Shown piece after piece: positions 15,799-25,786 of a stretch of 64,000 nucleotides of DNA; position 1 is the first letter of the stretch; every line of letters begins with the position of its first letter. The position numbers and the translations under genes are program-made. The notes below the pieces were generated by a model that made no database searches, was not told the origin of the DNA, and worked only from the letters and a program-made list of their open reading frames with translations. Source of the stretch: Piscinibacter defluvii (GTDB taxonomy: Bacteria > Pseudomonadota > Gammaproteobacteria > Burkholderiales > Burkholderiaceae_C); contig NZ_ML137196.1 of NCBI RefSeq assembly GCF_004011805.1, positions 305,024 to 369,023 on the forward strand, written 5' to 3'.

Positions 15799-16278
15799 TC
15801 ACACCACGCGCACCGCGAGTCCGGCCACCTTCAGCAGCAGTTCGACCAGCAGGGCCCGCTCGGCCGACGAGAGCCCGCGCAGGGGCTCCTGCTCCATGGT
15901 CGCGGCGATCGCCTCGGCGCGGCGCAGCAGCTCATGGCCCGAGGCGGTGAGGTGGATCAACATGGCGCGCCGGTCGCGTGTGCTGCGCACCCGTTCGACC
16001 CAGCCGGCCTCGACCAGCCGGTCGATCGCCGCGGCCATGTTGGGCGGCGCCACGTCCAGCGCCTCGCCGAGCTGCTTCTGGTTCACCTCGGGGTTGGAGG
16101 CCACCAGCACCAGGATGGAATAGTCCAGCACCTTCAGGCCGAGCGGACCGAGGTGGCGTGCGAAGGTCTTGCGCAGCTCGATCGCAGCGCGGCTGGCCGC
16201 ATAGCCCACCAGCGTGGTCAGGCGCGACTGGTCGAGCGCCGACGACGCGGCCTCGGGCGCGAGCGCCTCGGCCTTCAT
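15799..16278 (-). CDS. MarR-family transcriptional regulator (CouR-like by context)
   Basis: A 159-residue winged-helix regulator. The recognition region NQKQLGEALDVAPPNMAAAIDRL lies at about residues 70-92, followed by the wing VRSTRDRRAMLIHLT. It is the last gene of the ten-gene aromatic-acid operon and overlaps the acyl-CoA dehydrogenase gene by ATGA. In hydroxycinnamate clusters a MarR protein (CouR) represses the pathway and responds to the CoA thioester; by analogy this protein may be induced by the product of the CoA ligase and bind upstream of the crotonase gene. That role and the site are inferred. Confidence 0.88.
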   Translation of the reverse strand: MKAEALAPEAASSALDQSRLTTLVGYAASRAAIELRKTFARHLGPLGLKVLDYSILVLVASNPEVNQKQLGEALDVAPPNMAAAIDRLVEAGWVERVRSTRDRRAMLIHLTASGHELLRRAEAIAATMEQEPLRGLSSAERALLVELLLKVAGLAVRVV

Positions 16279-18029
16279 GCCGCGTCGAACGCCTCGATCG
16301 CCGCGAACGGCGTGCGGCCGGCACGCGCCTGCGCGAGCGCCTGGGCGAACTCGGGTTCGAGCTGCGCGAAGCAGTGCGCCGCGCTCTCGCACTTGGCGCG
16401 GTGGAAGGCGTCGCCCGCGGCCGCGCGTTCGGCCGACACCGCGTCGGCGCGTGCCCAGGCGGCCGCCACCAGCGCCAGGCCGCAGGCGCGCAGCAGGTCG
16501 TCGGCCACGCGGTAGGGCAGCTCGGCATCGCCGGCCGCGGCGGCCACGGTGTCGCGCAGCGCCGACTCGAGCCGCGCGAGCCAGTCCTGCGCCGCGGCGG
16601 CATGGCGCGCCTGCGGCGGCAGCGCCGCGCGCTGGCGCTGCAGCAGCGCGAAGAACTTCGCGCCGCCGTCGGGAAGGACCTTGCGCACCACCAGGTCGAT
16701 CGCCTGGATCTGGTTGGTGCCCTCGTAGACCATCGCGATGCGGGCATCGCGCACACATTGCTCCACGCCCCAGTCGTGCGTGTAGCCGTGGCCGCCGAAC
16801 ACCTGCAGCGCGTCGCTCGCCAGCGCGAATCCGTTGTCAGTGAGGAAGGCCTTGAGCACCGGCGTCAGCAGCGCCGCGTCGTCCTGCGCGCTGCGGCGCA
16901 GCGCGCCGTCCTCGGCATGTTCGGCCAGGTCCAGCAGGTGCGCGGCCGCGTAGGCGAGCATGCGGCCGCCTTCGACCAGCACACGCTGGCGCAGCAGGCT
17001 GCGGCGCACCGCCGGGTGCAGCACGATCGGGTCGGCCGGCGCAGCGGTGTCGCCGCGCTGCGGCGCGCGCGACTGCAGCCGCTCGTGCGCGTAGCGCAGC
17101 GCATTGCGGTGCGCGTTGTCGGCCAGCGCCAGCCCCTGCAGCGCCACGTGCAGGCGCGCCGAGTTCATCATCGCGAACATCGCCGCCAGGCCGCGGTGCG
17201 GCTCGCCGACGATCCAGCCGGTGGCCCCCTCGAAGGCCATCACGCAGGTGGCGCTGCCCTTGATGCCCATCTTCTTCTCGATGCCGTCGCAGCGCAGCGC
17301 GTTGCGCGTTCCGTCGGGCAGGATCTTCGGCGCGAGGAACAGCGAGATGCCCTTGGTGCCCGGTGGTGCGTCCGGCAGCCGGGCCAGCACCAGGTGCACG
17401 ATGTTGTCGGTCAGGTCGTGCTCGCCGCCGGAGATGAAGATCTTCTGGCCGCTGAGCCTCACGCTGCCGTCGGGTTGCGGCTGCGCCCGGGTGCGCAGCA
17501 GGCCGAGGTCGGAGCCGGCATGCGCCTCGGTCAGGCACATGGTCGAGAGCCACTCCCCGCTCACCACCGGGCCGAGGTAGCGCTGCTGCAGCTCGGGCGA
17601 GGCGTGCCGATGCAGGCATTCGTAGGCGCCGTGCAGCAGGCCGGGGTACATGGTCCAGGCGTGATTGGCCGCGCTGAGCATCTCGTACAGCGCGGCGTTG
17701 AGCACCTGCGGCAGGCCCTGGCCCCCGACGGCCGGATCGCAGGCGAGCGCCGGCCAGCCGGCGGCGACGAAGGCCTGGTAGGCGGCGCGGAAGCCCTTCG
17801 GCGTGCCGACCGCGCCGTCGCGCCAGCTGCAGCCCTCCAGATCGCCGGGCCCGTTCAGCGGCGCCACCACCTCGACGGCGAACTTCGCCGCCTCCTCGAT
17901 CACCTGCACGGCGGTATCGGCGTCGAGCTCGGCGAACGCGTTCAGCTGCGCCCACTGCGCCGGCAGGCCGAGCAGCTCCTCGATCACGTAGCGCATCTCG
18001 CGCACCGGGGCGCGGTACTCCCAGCTCAT
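16275..18029 (-). CDS. Acyl-CoA dehydrogenase, long (DmdC/AcdB-like) form
   Basis: A 584-residue flavoprotein of the acyl-CoA dehydrogenase superfamily; the length and the N-terminus MSWEYRAPVREMRYVIEELL are typical of the roughly 590-residue DmdC-like branch rather than the 380-residue short-chain forms. The FAD-binding signature appears as CLTEAHAGSDLGLLRTRA, and QVFGGHGYTHDWGVEQ near residue 415 is the C-terminal domain motif. It would introduce an alpha-beta double bond in a CoA-bound side chain, allowing saturated arylpropanoates to enter the pathway. It sits 7 bases after livF and overlaps marR by four bases. Confidence 0.87.
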   Translation of the reverse strand: MSWEYRAPVREMRYVIEELLGLPAQWAQLNAFAELDADTAVQVIEEAAKFAVEVVAPLNGPGDLEGCSWRDGAVGTPKGFRAAYQAFVAAGWPALACDPAVGGQGLPQVLNAALYEMLSAANHAWTMYPGLLHGAYECLHRHASPELQQRYLGPVVSGEWLSTMCLTEAHAGSDLGLLRTRAQPQPDGSVRLSGQKIFISGGEHDLTDNIVHLVLARLPDAPPGTKGISLFLAPKILPDGTRNALRCDGIEKKMGIKGSATCVMAFEGATGWIVGEPHRGLAAMFAMMNSARLHVALQGLALADNAHRNALRYAHERLQSRAPQRGDTAAPADPIVLHPAVRRSLLRQRVLVEGGRMLAYAAAHLLDLAEHAEDGALRRSAQDDAALLTPVLKAFLTDNGFALASDALQVFGGHGYTHDWGVEQCVRDARIAMVYEGTNQIQAIDLVVRKVLPDGGAKFFALLQRQRAALPPQARHAAAAQDWLARLESALRDTVAAAAGDAELPYRVADDLLRACGLALVAAAWARADAVSAERAAAGDAFHRAKCESAAHCFAQLEPEFAQALAQARAGRTPFAAIEAFDAA

Positions 18030-18036
18030 GGCGTCC

Positions 18037-18777
18037 TCAGACGTTGGTCTTCTGGCGCGCCGCACCCAGGTAGGTGTCGATCACGCGCGGGTCCTTGGCA
18101 AGCTGCTCGGCCGGGCCCTCGAGCGCGATCTCGCCCATCTCGAGCACGTAGCCGTGGTCGGCCACCTCGAGCGCGGCGCGGGCGTTCTGCTCGACCAGCA
18201 GGATGGTCACGCCGGTGGCGCGCAGCTTCTCGATCGTGCGGAAGATCTCCTTGACCACCAGCGGCGCCAGGCCGAGGCTGGGCTCGTCGAGCATCAGCAG
18301 GTCGGGCTGGCTCATCAGCGCACGGCCGACCGCGAGCATCTGGCGCTCGCCGCCCGAGAGCGTGCCGGCCAGCTGCACGCGGCGCTCCTTCAGGCGCGGG
18401 AACAGCGTGTACACCTGCTCCAGCCCCTCGCCGGCCTTGCGCCGGCCCTGGCGCACCTGGCGGTAGCCGCCCAGCAGCAGGTTGTCCTCCACCGGCATGG
18501 TGCCGAACAGCGCACGCGTCTCCGGTACCAGCGCGATGCCCTGCATCACGCGCTCTTCCAGCGTGCGGCGCAGCACCGAGGCGCCGGCGTAGCGGATCTC
18601 GCCGCGCGCCGGCAGCACGCCCATCAGCGCGTTCAGCAGGGTGGACTTGCCGGCGCCGTTCGGGCCGATCACCGTCACCACGCTGCCCTTGGCGGCCTTC
18701 AGGCGGATGCCGTGCAGCACCTCGGCGCGGCCGTAGCCGGCGTGCAGGTCGTTGACCTCGAGAAGCAAGTCCGTCAT
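18037..18777 (-). CDS. livF: Liv-type ABC transporter ATP-binding protein LivF
   Basis: A 246-residue ABC ATPase. Walker A is GPNGAGKST (about residues 38-46), the signature motif is LSGGERQML (about 139-147), and Walker B LLMLDEPSLGLAP follows. LivF proteins characteristically carry the SLGLAP stretch. It follows the LivM-LivG fusion gene by one base and forms the second nucleotide-binding subunit of this importer. Because the genes around it encode aromatic acid activation and beta-oxidation, the importer is likely to take up an aromatic carboxylate rather than leucine (inference from context). Confidence 0.92.
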   Translation of the reverse strand: MTDLLLEVNDLHAGYGRAEVLHGIRLKAAKGSVVTVIGPNGAGKSTLLNALMGVLPARGEIRYAGASVLRRTLEERVMQGIALVPETRALFGTMPVEDNLLLGGYRQVRQGRRKAGEGLEQVYTLFPRLKERRVQLAGTLSGGERQMLAVGRALMSQPDLLMLDEPSLGLAPLVVKEIFRTIEKLRATGVTILLVEQNARAALEVADHGYVLEMGEIALEGPAEQLAKDPRVIDTYLGAARQKTNV

Positions 18778-18778
18778 G

Positions 18779-20545
18779 TCAGTGTTCCGTCCCGAGGTAG
18801 GCGGCGCGCACCGCGGGGCTCGCCTGCACCTCCTCGGGCGTGCCCTCGATCAGCTTGGTGCCGAACTCCATCACCACCACGCGGTCGACCAGGCCCATCA
18901 CCAGGTCCATGTCGTGTTCGACCAGCAGGATCGCCATGCCTTCGTCGCGCAGCTGGCGCAGCACGCCGGCCAGGGCCTGCTTCTCCTTCAGGCGCAGGCC
19001 GGCGGCGGGTTCGTCGAGCAGCAGCAGCGTCGGGTCGGCGGCCAGCGCGCGGGCGATCTCCATCAGGCGCTGCGGCCCGAGCGCCAGGTTGCCGGCCAGC
19101 TCGTGCATGCGCTCGCCCATGCCGATGCGCTGCAGCTGGCGCTCAGCCTCCTTCAGCAGGCGCTTCTCCTCGCCACGGTCGAGCCGCAGCATGGCCGCGG
19201 CCACGCCGTGCCCGCCGCGCAGGTGCGCGCCGAGCGCGACGTTCTCCAGCACCGTCATGCCCGGAATCATCTTCACGTGCTGGAAGGTGCGCGCCACGCC
19301 GCGCGCGGCGATCTCGCGCGAGGGCAGGCTGTGGATCGGCTGGCCGCGCAGCCGCACCTCGCCGCGCGTGACCGGCAGCACGCCGGTGACGAGGTTGAAG
19401 GTGGTGGACTTGCCGGCGCCGTTGGGCCCGATCAGGCCGAGGATCTGGCCGGCACGCACGTCGAAGCTGACGTCGTTGACCGCCACCAGCCCACCGAACT
19501 CCTTGCGCGCGGCCTGCACCTGCAGCACCACCTCGCCGCGCGGCGGGCGCGCGCGCTCGGGCAGCGCGCTCGCGTCGCCCCAGTCGCGCGGCCGCGGCGG
19601 GCGCGGCACGCGCGCCTCGACGAAGGCCCAGATGCCGTCGCGCGCGTACTGCAGCACCAGCACCAGCAGCAGGCCGAAGACGATGATCTCGTAGTTGCCG
19701 CTGGTGCCCATCAGGCGCGGCAGCCAGTCCTGCAGCTGCTCCTCCAGCACCTTGACCACGGTCGAGCCGACCAGCGCGCCCCAGACATGGCCGACCCCGC
19801 CGACCACCGCCATGAACAGGTACTCGATGCCCTTGTTCAGCCCGAAGGGCGACGGGTTGACGGTGCGCTGGAAGTGCGCGAACAGCCAGCCCGACAGGCT
19901 GGCCAGCAGCGCCGCGATCAGGAACGCCGTCACCTTGATGCGGAAGGTGTTCACCCCCATCGCCTCGGCCATGGTCGTGCCGCCCTTGACGGCGCGCAGC
20001 GCGCGGCCGGTGCGCGAATCGAGCAGGTGCGTCACCGCCACGGTGGCCAGCACCACCAGCAACCACAGCAGCACGTAGAAGCTGCGCCCGGTGTTCAGCG
20101 TCAGGCCGAACAGCTCCAGCGCGGGGATGCCGAGCAGGCCGTCGTACTTGCCCAGCGCGTCGATGTTGCCGAGCAGGTAGAACAGGCTCAGCCCCCAGGC
20201 GATGGTGGCCAGCGGCAGGAAGTGGCCCGACATGCGCAGCGTCACCCAGGCCAGCGCCAGGGCGGCCACGCCGGTGACGGCCAGGCCGATGAACACCGTC
20301 AGCCAGGGCGAGACGGCGTAGGTCAGCGTCAGGTAGGCGGCCGTGTAGGCGCCGATGCCGACGAACGCCGCCTGGCCGAAGCTGGTCAGGCCGGCCACGC
20401 CGGTCAGCAGCACCAGGCCGAGCGCCACGAGCGTGTACAGCCCGATGTAGTTGGCCTGCGTGATCCAGAACTCCGGCACCGGCAGCACCGGCAGCGCGGC
20501 CACGACGACCAGGAAGGCGATGAACGCGATGCGTCGGATCTTCAT
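18779..20545 (-). CDS. LivM-LivG fusion: ABC permease joined to ATP-binding domain
   Basis: A single 588-residue polypeptide. Residues 1 to about 320 are a LivM permease (start [18 protein letters not shown]; signature [20 protein letters not shown]); a charged proline/arginine linker ([15 protein letters not shown]) joins it to a complete LivG ATPase with Walker [10 protein letters not shown] and Walker [12 protein letters not shown]. The start overlaps the livH stop (ATGA). Sequencing error is unlikely because the linker is coding-like and no stop or start lies at the junction. Permease-ATPase fusions of this type recur in aromatic-acid Liv transporters. It fixes a 1:1 permease-to-ATPase stoichiometry. 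Confidence 0.9.
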   Translation of the reverse strand: MKIRRIAFIAFLVVVAALPVLPVPEFWITQANYIGLYTLVALGLVLLTGVAGLTSFGQAAFVGIGAYTAAYLTLTYAVSPWLTVFIGLAVTGVAALALAWVTLRMSGHFLPLATIAWGLSLFYLLGNIDALGKYDGLLGIPALELFGLTLNTGRSFYVLLWLLVVLATVAVTHLLDSRTGRALRAVKGGTTMAEAMGVNTFRIKVTAFLIAALLASLSGWLFAHFQRTVNPSPFGLNKGIEYLFMAVVGGVGHVWGALVGSTVVKVLEEQLQDWLPRLMGTSGNYEIIVFGLLLVLVLQYARDGIWAFVEARVPRPPRPRDWGDASALPERARPPRGEVVLQVQAARKEFGGLVAVNDVSFDVRAGQILGLIGPNGAGKSTTFNLVTGVLPVTRGEVRLRGQPIHSLPSREIAARGVARTFQHVKMIPGMTVLENVALGAHLRGGHGVAAAMLRLDRGEEKRLLKEAERQLQRIGMGERMHELAGNLALGPQRLMEIARALAADPTLLLLDEPAAGLRLKEKQALAGVLRQLRDEGMAILLVEHDMDLVMGLVDRVVVMEFGTKLIEGTPEEVQASPAVRAAYLGTEH

Positions 20546-21582
20546 TCTTCTTCGTCGTGATGGCCGTGCTGGAAGCTGCGCCACAGCAGCACCGGGATGA
20601 TCAGCGTGAAGACGATCACCTCCTTGAAGGCGCTGGCCCAGAACGAGCCGAAGCTCTCGATCAGGCCGACGAACACGGCGCCGAGCGCCGCGGCCGGGTA
20701 GCTCGACAACGCGCCGAAGATCGCGGCCACGAAGCCCTTCAGGCCGATCAGGAAGCCCGAGTCGTAGAACATCGTCGTGGTCGGCCCGATCAGCAGGCCC
20801 GAGAGCGCGCCGATGAAGGCGGCCAGGCCGAAGCTCAGCTTGCCGGCGCCCGAGGTGGAGATGCCCATCAGCCGCGCGCCGAGCCGGTTCACCGCGGTGG
20901 CGCGCAGCGCCTTGCCGCGCAGCGTGCGCTCGAAGAACAGGAACAGGCCGACGATCAGCGCGATCGAGGCCATGAAGATGATCAGGGTCTGGCCGGAGAG
21001 CGTGAGCGGGCCGGCCGAGAAGCGCGTGTCCCAGAAGCTCGGGTTGCGGAAGCCCTCGGCGCCGAAGAACACCAGGCCCAGGCCGGTGAGCGCGAAGTGC
21101 ACGCCGACCGAGACGATCAGCAGCACCAGCACGGTGGCATCGGCCACCTTCTCGTAGGCGAGCCGGTAGACCAGCGGACCGAGCGGCGTGACGATCGCCA
21201 GCGTCAGCAGGCTCTGCAGCAGCAGCGGCAGCTGGCGCGGCGCGGCCCACCAGGCCACGCCGACCACCACCAGCGGCAGCACCAGCCCCTTGAGCGCGCC
21301 GGCCAGCACGCTGCCGGCCGGCAGCCCGCGCCGCAGCCCGGCCAGCGCGTCGAGCACCGCGGCCACCAGCGCCAGCACGAGCAGCAGCCAGACCGTGCCG
21401 GGCACCTGGCCGAGCTGCAGCAGCGCCAGCGTCAGCGCACCGTAGGCCACGAACTCGCCCTGCGGGATGAAGATCACCCGCGTGACGGCGAACACGAGCA
21501 CGGTGGCCAGCGCCAGCAGCGCGTAGACCGCGCCGTTGGTGACGCCGTCGAGCGACAGGATGCTGGCGATGGTGAGATCCAT
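20542..21582 (-). CDS. livH: Liv-type ABC transporter permease LivH
   Basis: A 346-residue permease, longer than a usual LivH (about 300). The family segment [20 protein letters not shown] is at about residues 36-55. An inserted loop after the second or third helix (about residues 80-115) explains the extra length. The C-terminus ends HGHHDEEE, a charged tail. It begins one base after the end of the binding-protein gene and overlaps the LivM-LivG gene by four bases. Confidence 0.9.
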   Translation of the reverse strand: MDLTIASILSLDGVTNGAVYALLALATVLVFAVTRVIFIPQGEFVAYGALTLALLQLGQVPGTVWLLLVLALVAAVLDALAGLRRGLPAGSVLAGALKGLVLPLVVVGVAWWAAPRQLPLLLQSLLTLAIVTPLGPLVYRLAYEKVADATVLVLLIVSVGVHFALTGLGLVFFGAEGFRNPSFWDTRFSAGPLTLSGQTLIIFMASIALIVGLFLFFERTLRGKALRATAVNRLGARLMGISTSGAGKLSFGLAAFIGALSGLLIGPTTTMFYDSGFLIGLKGFVAAIFGALSSYPAAALGAVFVGLIESFGSFWASAFKEVIVFTLIIPVLLWRSFQHGHHDEEE

Positions 21583-22716
21583 TTACTCGACTTTCCAGTC
21601 GCCGTTGACGACCTTCAGGATCACGCCGGTCTCCGTCGTGAAGCCCCAGTGGTTGTCCTTGGTGTAGTTCAGCACGCCGTGCGAGACGACCGTGCGGCCC
21701 ATGGCCTCGGTGGCGTCGCGCAGCGCGGCGCGGAACTCCTTGGTGCCCGGCTTGCCCTTCTTCAGCGCCACCGGCACGACCTTCTCGAGCACGACGATGG
21801 CGTCGTAGGCATGGCCGCCGAACTGGTTGCGGCTGCCCGCGCCGTAGGCCTTCTCGTACTTGGCGACGAAGTCGGCCGCGAGTGCCTTCGACGGGTGGTT
21901 GGCCGGCAGCTGCTCGGGGATCACCGCCGGGCCGGAGACGACGAAGGCGCCTTCGACGTCCTTGCCGCCCACGCGCACCAGGTCGCGCGAGGCCGCGGCG
22001 TGGGTCTGGTAGATCCTGCCCTTGTAGCCGCGCTCGACGATCGCCTTGTGCGGCATGGCGGCGCCCGAGCCCGAGGCGACGATCAGCATCGCGTCCGGGT
22101 TGGCCGAGGCGAGCTTGAGCGCCTGCGCGGTGACGCTGGTGTCGCTGCGCGCGAAGCGCTCCGTGGCGACGATCTGCGGCCCGCCGAGCGCCTGCGACTG
22201 GGCCTTGAAGTCGTTCAGCCAGCTCTCGCCGTAGGCGTCGGTGTAGCCGAGGAAGCCGACCGTCTTCACGCCCTGCTTCTTCATGTGCTCGATCATCGCG
22301 TGCGCCATCACCGCATTGCCCTGCGGCAGGCGGAAGGCCCAGGTGTCCTTGCCCGCGGGCAGCACCGCCGGCGAGAACATGAACTGCACCGTCTCGGATT
22401 CGGCGATCGGCCCGGCCATCGCGATGGCCACCGGCGTGGCGGCCGAGCCCATGATGATGTCGGCCTTGTCCTCGGTGATGAACTTCTTCGCGTTGGTGAC
22501 GCCCTTGGTCGGATCGGTGGCGTCGTCGAGCACGATCACCTTGAGCTTCTCGCCGGCGATCTCGGTCGGCCAGAGCTTGATGTAGTTGGCCATCGGGATG
22601 CCGAGGCCCGAGGCGGGCCCGGTCAGCGGCAGGCTGATGCCGATGGTGATCTCGGCCTGGGCGGCGCCGGCGGCCAGCACGGCCAGGGCCGCGGCAAGGG
22701 TCTTGAGCAGGTGCAT
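21583..22716 (-). CDS. ABC transporter substrate-binding protein of the aromatic-acid operon
   Basis: A 377-residue periplasmic binding protein (Peripla_BP_6). The signal peptide is MHLLKTLAAALAVLAAGAAQA, and the mature part begins EITIGISLPLTGPASGLG. Two in-frame ATG codons (22722 and 22716) lie near the ribosome site AGGAG; the second leaves an 8-base spacer and is preferred, the first only 2 bases. It is flanked by CoA-pathway genes on one side and permease genes on the other in the same transcript. Related binding proteins in hydroxycinnamate clusters bind p-coumarate or ferulate, so an aromatic acid ligand is a reasonable guess. Confidence 0.9.
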   Translation of the reverse strand: MHLLKTLAAALAVLAAGAAQAEITIGISLPLTGPASGLGIPMANYIKLWPTEIAGEKLKVIVLDDATDPTKGVTNAKKFITEDKADIIMGSAATPVAIAMAGPIAESETVQFMFSPAVLPAGKDTWAFRLPQGNAVMAHAMIEHMKKQGVKTVGFLGYTDAYGESWLNDFKAQSQALGGPQIVATERFARSDTSVTAQALKLASANPDAMLIVASGSGAAMPHKAIVERGYKGRIYQTHAAASRDLVRVGGKDVEGAFVVSGPAVIPEQLPANHPSKALAADFVAKYEKAYGAGSRNQFGGHAYDAIVVLEKVVPVALKKGKPGTKEFRAALRDATEAMGRTVVSHGVLNYTKDNHWGFTTETGVILKVVNGDWKVE

Positions 22717-22727
22717 CGTCATGTCTC

Positions 22728-23144
22728 CTAGGAACACAGGGCCTTGATGTCGGCGGGAACGGGAATCGCTCGCAGCCGGTCGGTGCCGGGCTCGCGGGTG
22801 ACGAAGGCACGCACCTCGCGGCCTTCGCAGATCAGCTCGCCGCCGCGTGTCACGCGGTGCTGCTGCACGAACACCTTGTCGCGCCATTCCTCGACCCAGG
22901 TGTCGATCGCGATCGTCTCGCCGTAGGTGACCGGGCGGACGAACTTGGTGTTGATCTCCAGCAGCGGCGTGCCGACGATGCCGCGTGTCTTGACCAGCTC
23001 GCGCCAGGGCGGCAGGCCGCACTGCATGAAGAACGCGAGCGAGGCCGCGTCCATCCAGCGCGAGAAGTTCGGGAAGAACACGATCCCGGCGGGATCGCAG
23101 TCTCCGAACTGCACGTCGACGCGGAAGGTGGTGGTGCGGCTCAT
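22728..23144 (-). CDS. Hotdog-fold acyl-CoA thioesterase (4-hydroxybenzoyl-CoA thioesterase family)
   Basis: A 138-residue single hotdog-domain protein. The motif QFGDCDPAGIVFFPNFSRWMD (residues 11-31; the catalytic Asp of the 4-HBT family sits in the DCDPAGI part) is nearly diagnostic. It would hydrolyse an aromatic acyl-CoA, releasing the free acid and recovering CoA. It is placed between the SDR and the binding-protein genes with 11-base gaps, ribosome-site spaced. In this pathway it may act on the aroyl-CoA end product or serve as a safety valve against CoA trapping. Confidence 0.87.
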   Translation of the reverse strand: MSRTTTFRVDVQFGDCDPAGIVFFPNFSRWMDAASLAFFMQCGLPPWRELVKTRGIVGTPLLEINTKFVRPVTYGETIAIDTWVEEWRDKVFVQQHRVTRGGELICEGREVRAFVTREPGTDRLRAIPVPADIKALCS

Positions 23145-23155
23145 CGCTCTTGGGC

Positions 23156-23932
23156 TCAGCGCGGGGGCAGGCGCAGCGCGCCGTCGAGGCGGATCACCTC
23201 GCCGTTGAGCGCCGGATTCTCGATGATGGCGGCGGCGAGCTGCGCGAACTCCTCGGGTTTGCCCAGCCGCTTCGGGAACGGGATGCTCGCGGCCAGCGAC
23301 TCCTGCACCGCCTGCGGCAGCTCGGCCATCAGCGGCGTGAGGAACAGCCCCGGGGCGATGGTGCACACACGCACGCCGAACTGCGCCAGGTCGCGCGCCA
23401 GCGGCAGCGTCATGCCGACGATGCCGCCCTTGCTCGCCGCATAGGCCTCCTGCCCGACCTGCCCGTCGAAGGCCGCCACCGAGGCGGTGTTGACCACCAC
23501 GCCGCGTTCGCCGTCCGCGAGCGGCGCGAGCTTCACCATCTCGGCCACCACGAGCCGCGTGACGTTGTAGGTGCCGACCAGGTTGACCCGCACGACACGC
23601 TCGAAGTCTTCCAGCGGCGCGGGTGCACCGTCCTTGCCGACGATGCGCTTCGCGGTGCCGATGCCGGCCACGTTCAGCAGCAGGCGCGCCGAGCCGTGCG
23701 CGGCGCGCGCAGCGTCGAGCGCGGCCAGCACGCTCGCGGTGTCGGTGATGTCGCAGCCGATCCCGATCGCCTGTCCGTCGGCGCCGATCTCGCGCGCCAG
23801 CGCCGCGGCGCCGTCGGCGTTGCGGTCCAGCACCGCCACCTTCGCGCCGCGCGCCGCCAGCGCACGTGCCGTCGCGGCGCCCAGGCCCGAGGCGCCGCCG
23901 GTGACGATTGCCGCCTGTTGCTCGATCTGCAT
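23156..23932 (-). CDS. Short-chain dehydrogenase, 3-hydroxyacyl-CoA dehydrogenase type II-like
   Basis: A 258-residue classical SDR. The cofactor motif TGGASGLG lies at residues 11-18, followed by an acidic Asp at the end of strand 2 (VAVLDRNADG), indicating NAD preference. NVAGIG stands for the NNAG motif, and the catalytic Tyr/Lys are in YAASKGG. The C-terminal PFPKRLGKPEEFAQLAAAI is typical of HSD17B10-type 3-hydroxyacyl-CoA dehydrogenases. It would oxidise the 3-hydroxy-3-arylpropionyl-CoA made by the crotonase to the beta-keto thioester, the step before side-chain cleavage. Confidence 0.88.
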   Translation of the reverse strand: MQIEQQAAIVTGGASGLGAATARALAARGAKVAVLDRNADGAAALAREIGADGQAIGIGCDITDTASVLAALDAARAAHGSARLLLNVAGIGTAKRIVGKDGAPAPLEDFERVVRVNLVGTYNVTRLVVAEMVKLAPLADGERGVVVNTASVAAFDGQVGQEAYAASKGGIVGMTLPLARDLAQFGVRVCTIAPGLFLTPLMAELPQAVQESLAASIPFPKRLGKPEEFAQLAAAIIENPALNGEVIRLDGALRLPPR

Positions 23933-23941
23933 GCAGCCTCC

Positions 23942-25786
23942 TCAGCGGCGCGGCAGGATCACGCCGTCGCCGCCGGCGTACAGGTGCTCGACCAGCGCAG
24001 CACGGTGCGTCAGCACCGCGCGCTGGTTGATCGAGCCCTTGTCGGTGACCTCGCCGAGGTCGATGCTCGGCGGGTCGACCTGCACCAGCGCACGCGCCAC
24101 GCGGGTCGCACTGCCGGTGCCGGTGGCCCACAGGCCGTCGACCAGATGCTGGAAGAACTCGCGCACCGGCGCGCTGCCGAGCACCTCGAGCGTCGGCGCG
24201 CCGGCGGGGAGGTTGGCGAAGGCCCGGCAGGCGTCCATGCGCGGGAACAGCAGGAGGCCGAGCTCGTCGCGGTTCAGGCCGGCCACCACCACGTCCTGCA
24301 CGCAGGGGTCGCCCGCGGCGATGACCCTCGCGCGCAGCGGGCCCACCGAGACGAAGGTGCCGGTGGAGAGCTTGAAGTCCTCCGCGGTGCGCCCGTCGAA
24401 CGCGAAGCCGCGCCCGGGGTGGGCCGGGTCGATCGGCTTGATCGCGTCGCCACTGCTGTAGAAGCCCTCGGCGTCGAAGGACTCGGCGGTCTGCTCGGGT
24501 GCGCGCCAGAAGCCCGGCGTGACGTTCGGGCCGCGGTAGCGCACCTCGGTCTTGTCGCCGCTGGGCACCAGCTTGAGCTCCATGCCGGGCGCCGGCAGGC
24601 CGATGTGGCCGGACTTCACCTCCTCGGCGTTGGCGCACATCGCGAACGGGCCGGTTTCGGTCATGCCCAGGCCGGTGAGCATGCGGATGCGCTCGCCCAC
24701 GGTCTGCTCGGCGATGCGGTCGAGCTTGTCCCACACCGGCTGCGCCAGCCCGGCGCCGGCGAAGAAGAACATCGAGACGCGGCTGAGCAGGGTGTCGCGC
24801 AGCTGCGCGTCCTCCTCCATCGCGTTGGCGATCTCCTCGAAGCCCTTGGGCACGTTGAAGTAGACCGTCGGCGCGATCTCGCGCAGGTTGCGCAGCGTCT
24901 CGGCGATGCCCGCGGGCGTGGGCTTGCCGTCGTCGATGTAGAGCGTGCCGCCGTTGTAGATCGTGATGCCGACGTTGTGGTTGCCGCCGAAGGTGTGGTT
25001 CCACGGCAGCCAGTCCACCAGCACCGGCCGCACCTGGCCGAGGCCGGGGAAGCACTGCAGGATCTGCTGCTGGTTGGCGCACAGCATGCGCTGCGTGTTG
25101 ATCACGCCCTTGGGCAGCTTGGTCGAACCCGAGGTGAACAGGAACTTGGCGATCGTGTCCGGGCCGACCTGCGCGTGCGCCGCGTCGACCGCCGGGGTCA
25201 CCGGCGTGGCGGCGAGTTCGGCGAAGCGGCGCGTCGCGCGGCCGGCGATCTCGCCGTGCGTCAGCACCACCGGCACGTCGGCCGGCACGGTAGCGGCGAT
25301 CGCCCGCCCGTAGGCCGAGGCGTTGGAGGCGAACACCAGGCCGGGCGTCAGCACACCCAGGATGTGGCGCAGCTTGCCGTAGTCCTGCGACAGGGTCGAG
25401 TAGGCCGGCGAGACCGGCGCGAAGGGCACGCCGGCGAACATCGCGCCCAGGCCGAGCAGCAGGTGCTCGAGGTCGTTCTCCGACAGGATGGCGACCGGCC
25501 GGTCCTTCGACAGGTCGAGGTCCAGCAGCGCCTGCGCGATGCTGCGCGCGGTGGCCACGGCCTCGGCGTAGCTGATGCGGTGCCAGTCGCCGCCCAGGTG
25601 GCGGCGCGCCACCAGGGTGTGCCCGGGCGAATGCTCGGCCCAGTGCAGCAGCCGGTCGGTGAGCCGGCGCGGGTAGTCGCCCAGCGGCTCGGCCGAGGTG
25701 ACGAGCGTGCTGCCGTCCGGGCGCTGCACGAAGTTCGCCGCGAGCGAGCCGCCCAGCGGCAGCGCCCGGTACCGCGCACCGCTCAT
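23942..25786 (-). CDS. Feruloyl-CoA synthetase-like AMP-dependent acyl-CoA ligase
   Basis: A 614-residue ANL-superfamily ligase that activates a carboxylic acid to its CoA thioester at the cost of ATP. The P-loop-like signature is FLFTSGSTKLPKGVINTQRM (the usual SGTT/SGST-xx-PK), the second core motif is LTGLGMTETGP, and the hinge appears in GRTAEDFKLSTGTFVSVGPL, a form typical of the feruloyl-CoA synthetase branch. The conserved VDWLPWNHTFGGNHN also belongs to that branch. It overlaps the crotonase gene by four bases and precedes the SDR gene by nine, so activation, hydration and oxidation are made together. Confidence 0.88.
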   Translation of the reverse strand: MSGARYRALPLGGSLAANFVQRPDGSTLVTSAEPLGDYPRRLTDRLLHWAEHSPGHTLVARRHLGGDWHRISYAEAVATARSIAQALLDLDLSKDRPVAILSENDLEHLLLGLGAMFAGVPFAPVSPAYSTLSQDYGKLRHILGVLTPGLVFASNASAYGRAIAATVPADVPVVLTHGEIAGRATRRFAELAATPVTPAVDAAHAQVGPDTIAKFLFTSGSTKLPKGVINTQRMLCANQQQILQCFPGLGQVRPVLVDWLPWNHTFGGNHNVGITIYNGGTLYIDDGKPTPAGIAETLRNLREIAPTVYFNVPKGFEEIANAMEEDAQLRDTLLSRVSMFFFAGAGLAQPVWDKLDRIAEQTVGERIRMLTGLGMTETGPFAMCANAEEVKSGHIGLPAPGMELKLVPSGDKTEVRYRGPNVTPGFWRAPEQTAESFDAEGFYSSGDAIKPIDPAHPGRGFAFDGRTAEDFKLSTGTFVSVGPLRARVIAAGDPCVQDVVVAGLNRDELGLLLFPRMDACRAFANLPAGAPTLEVLGSAPVREFFQHLVDGLWATGTGSATRVARALVQVDPPSIDLGEVTDKGSINQRAVLTHRAALVEHLYAGGDGVILPRR

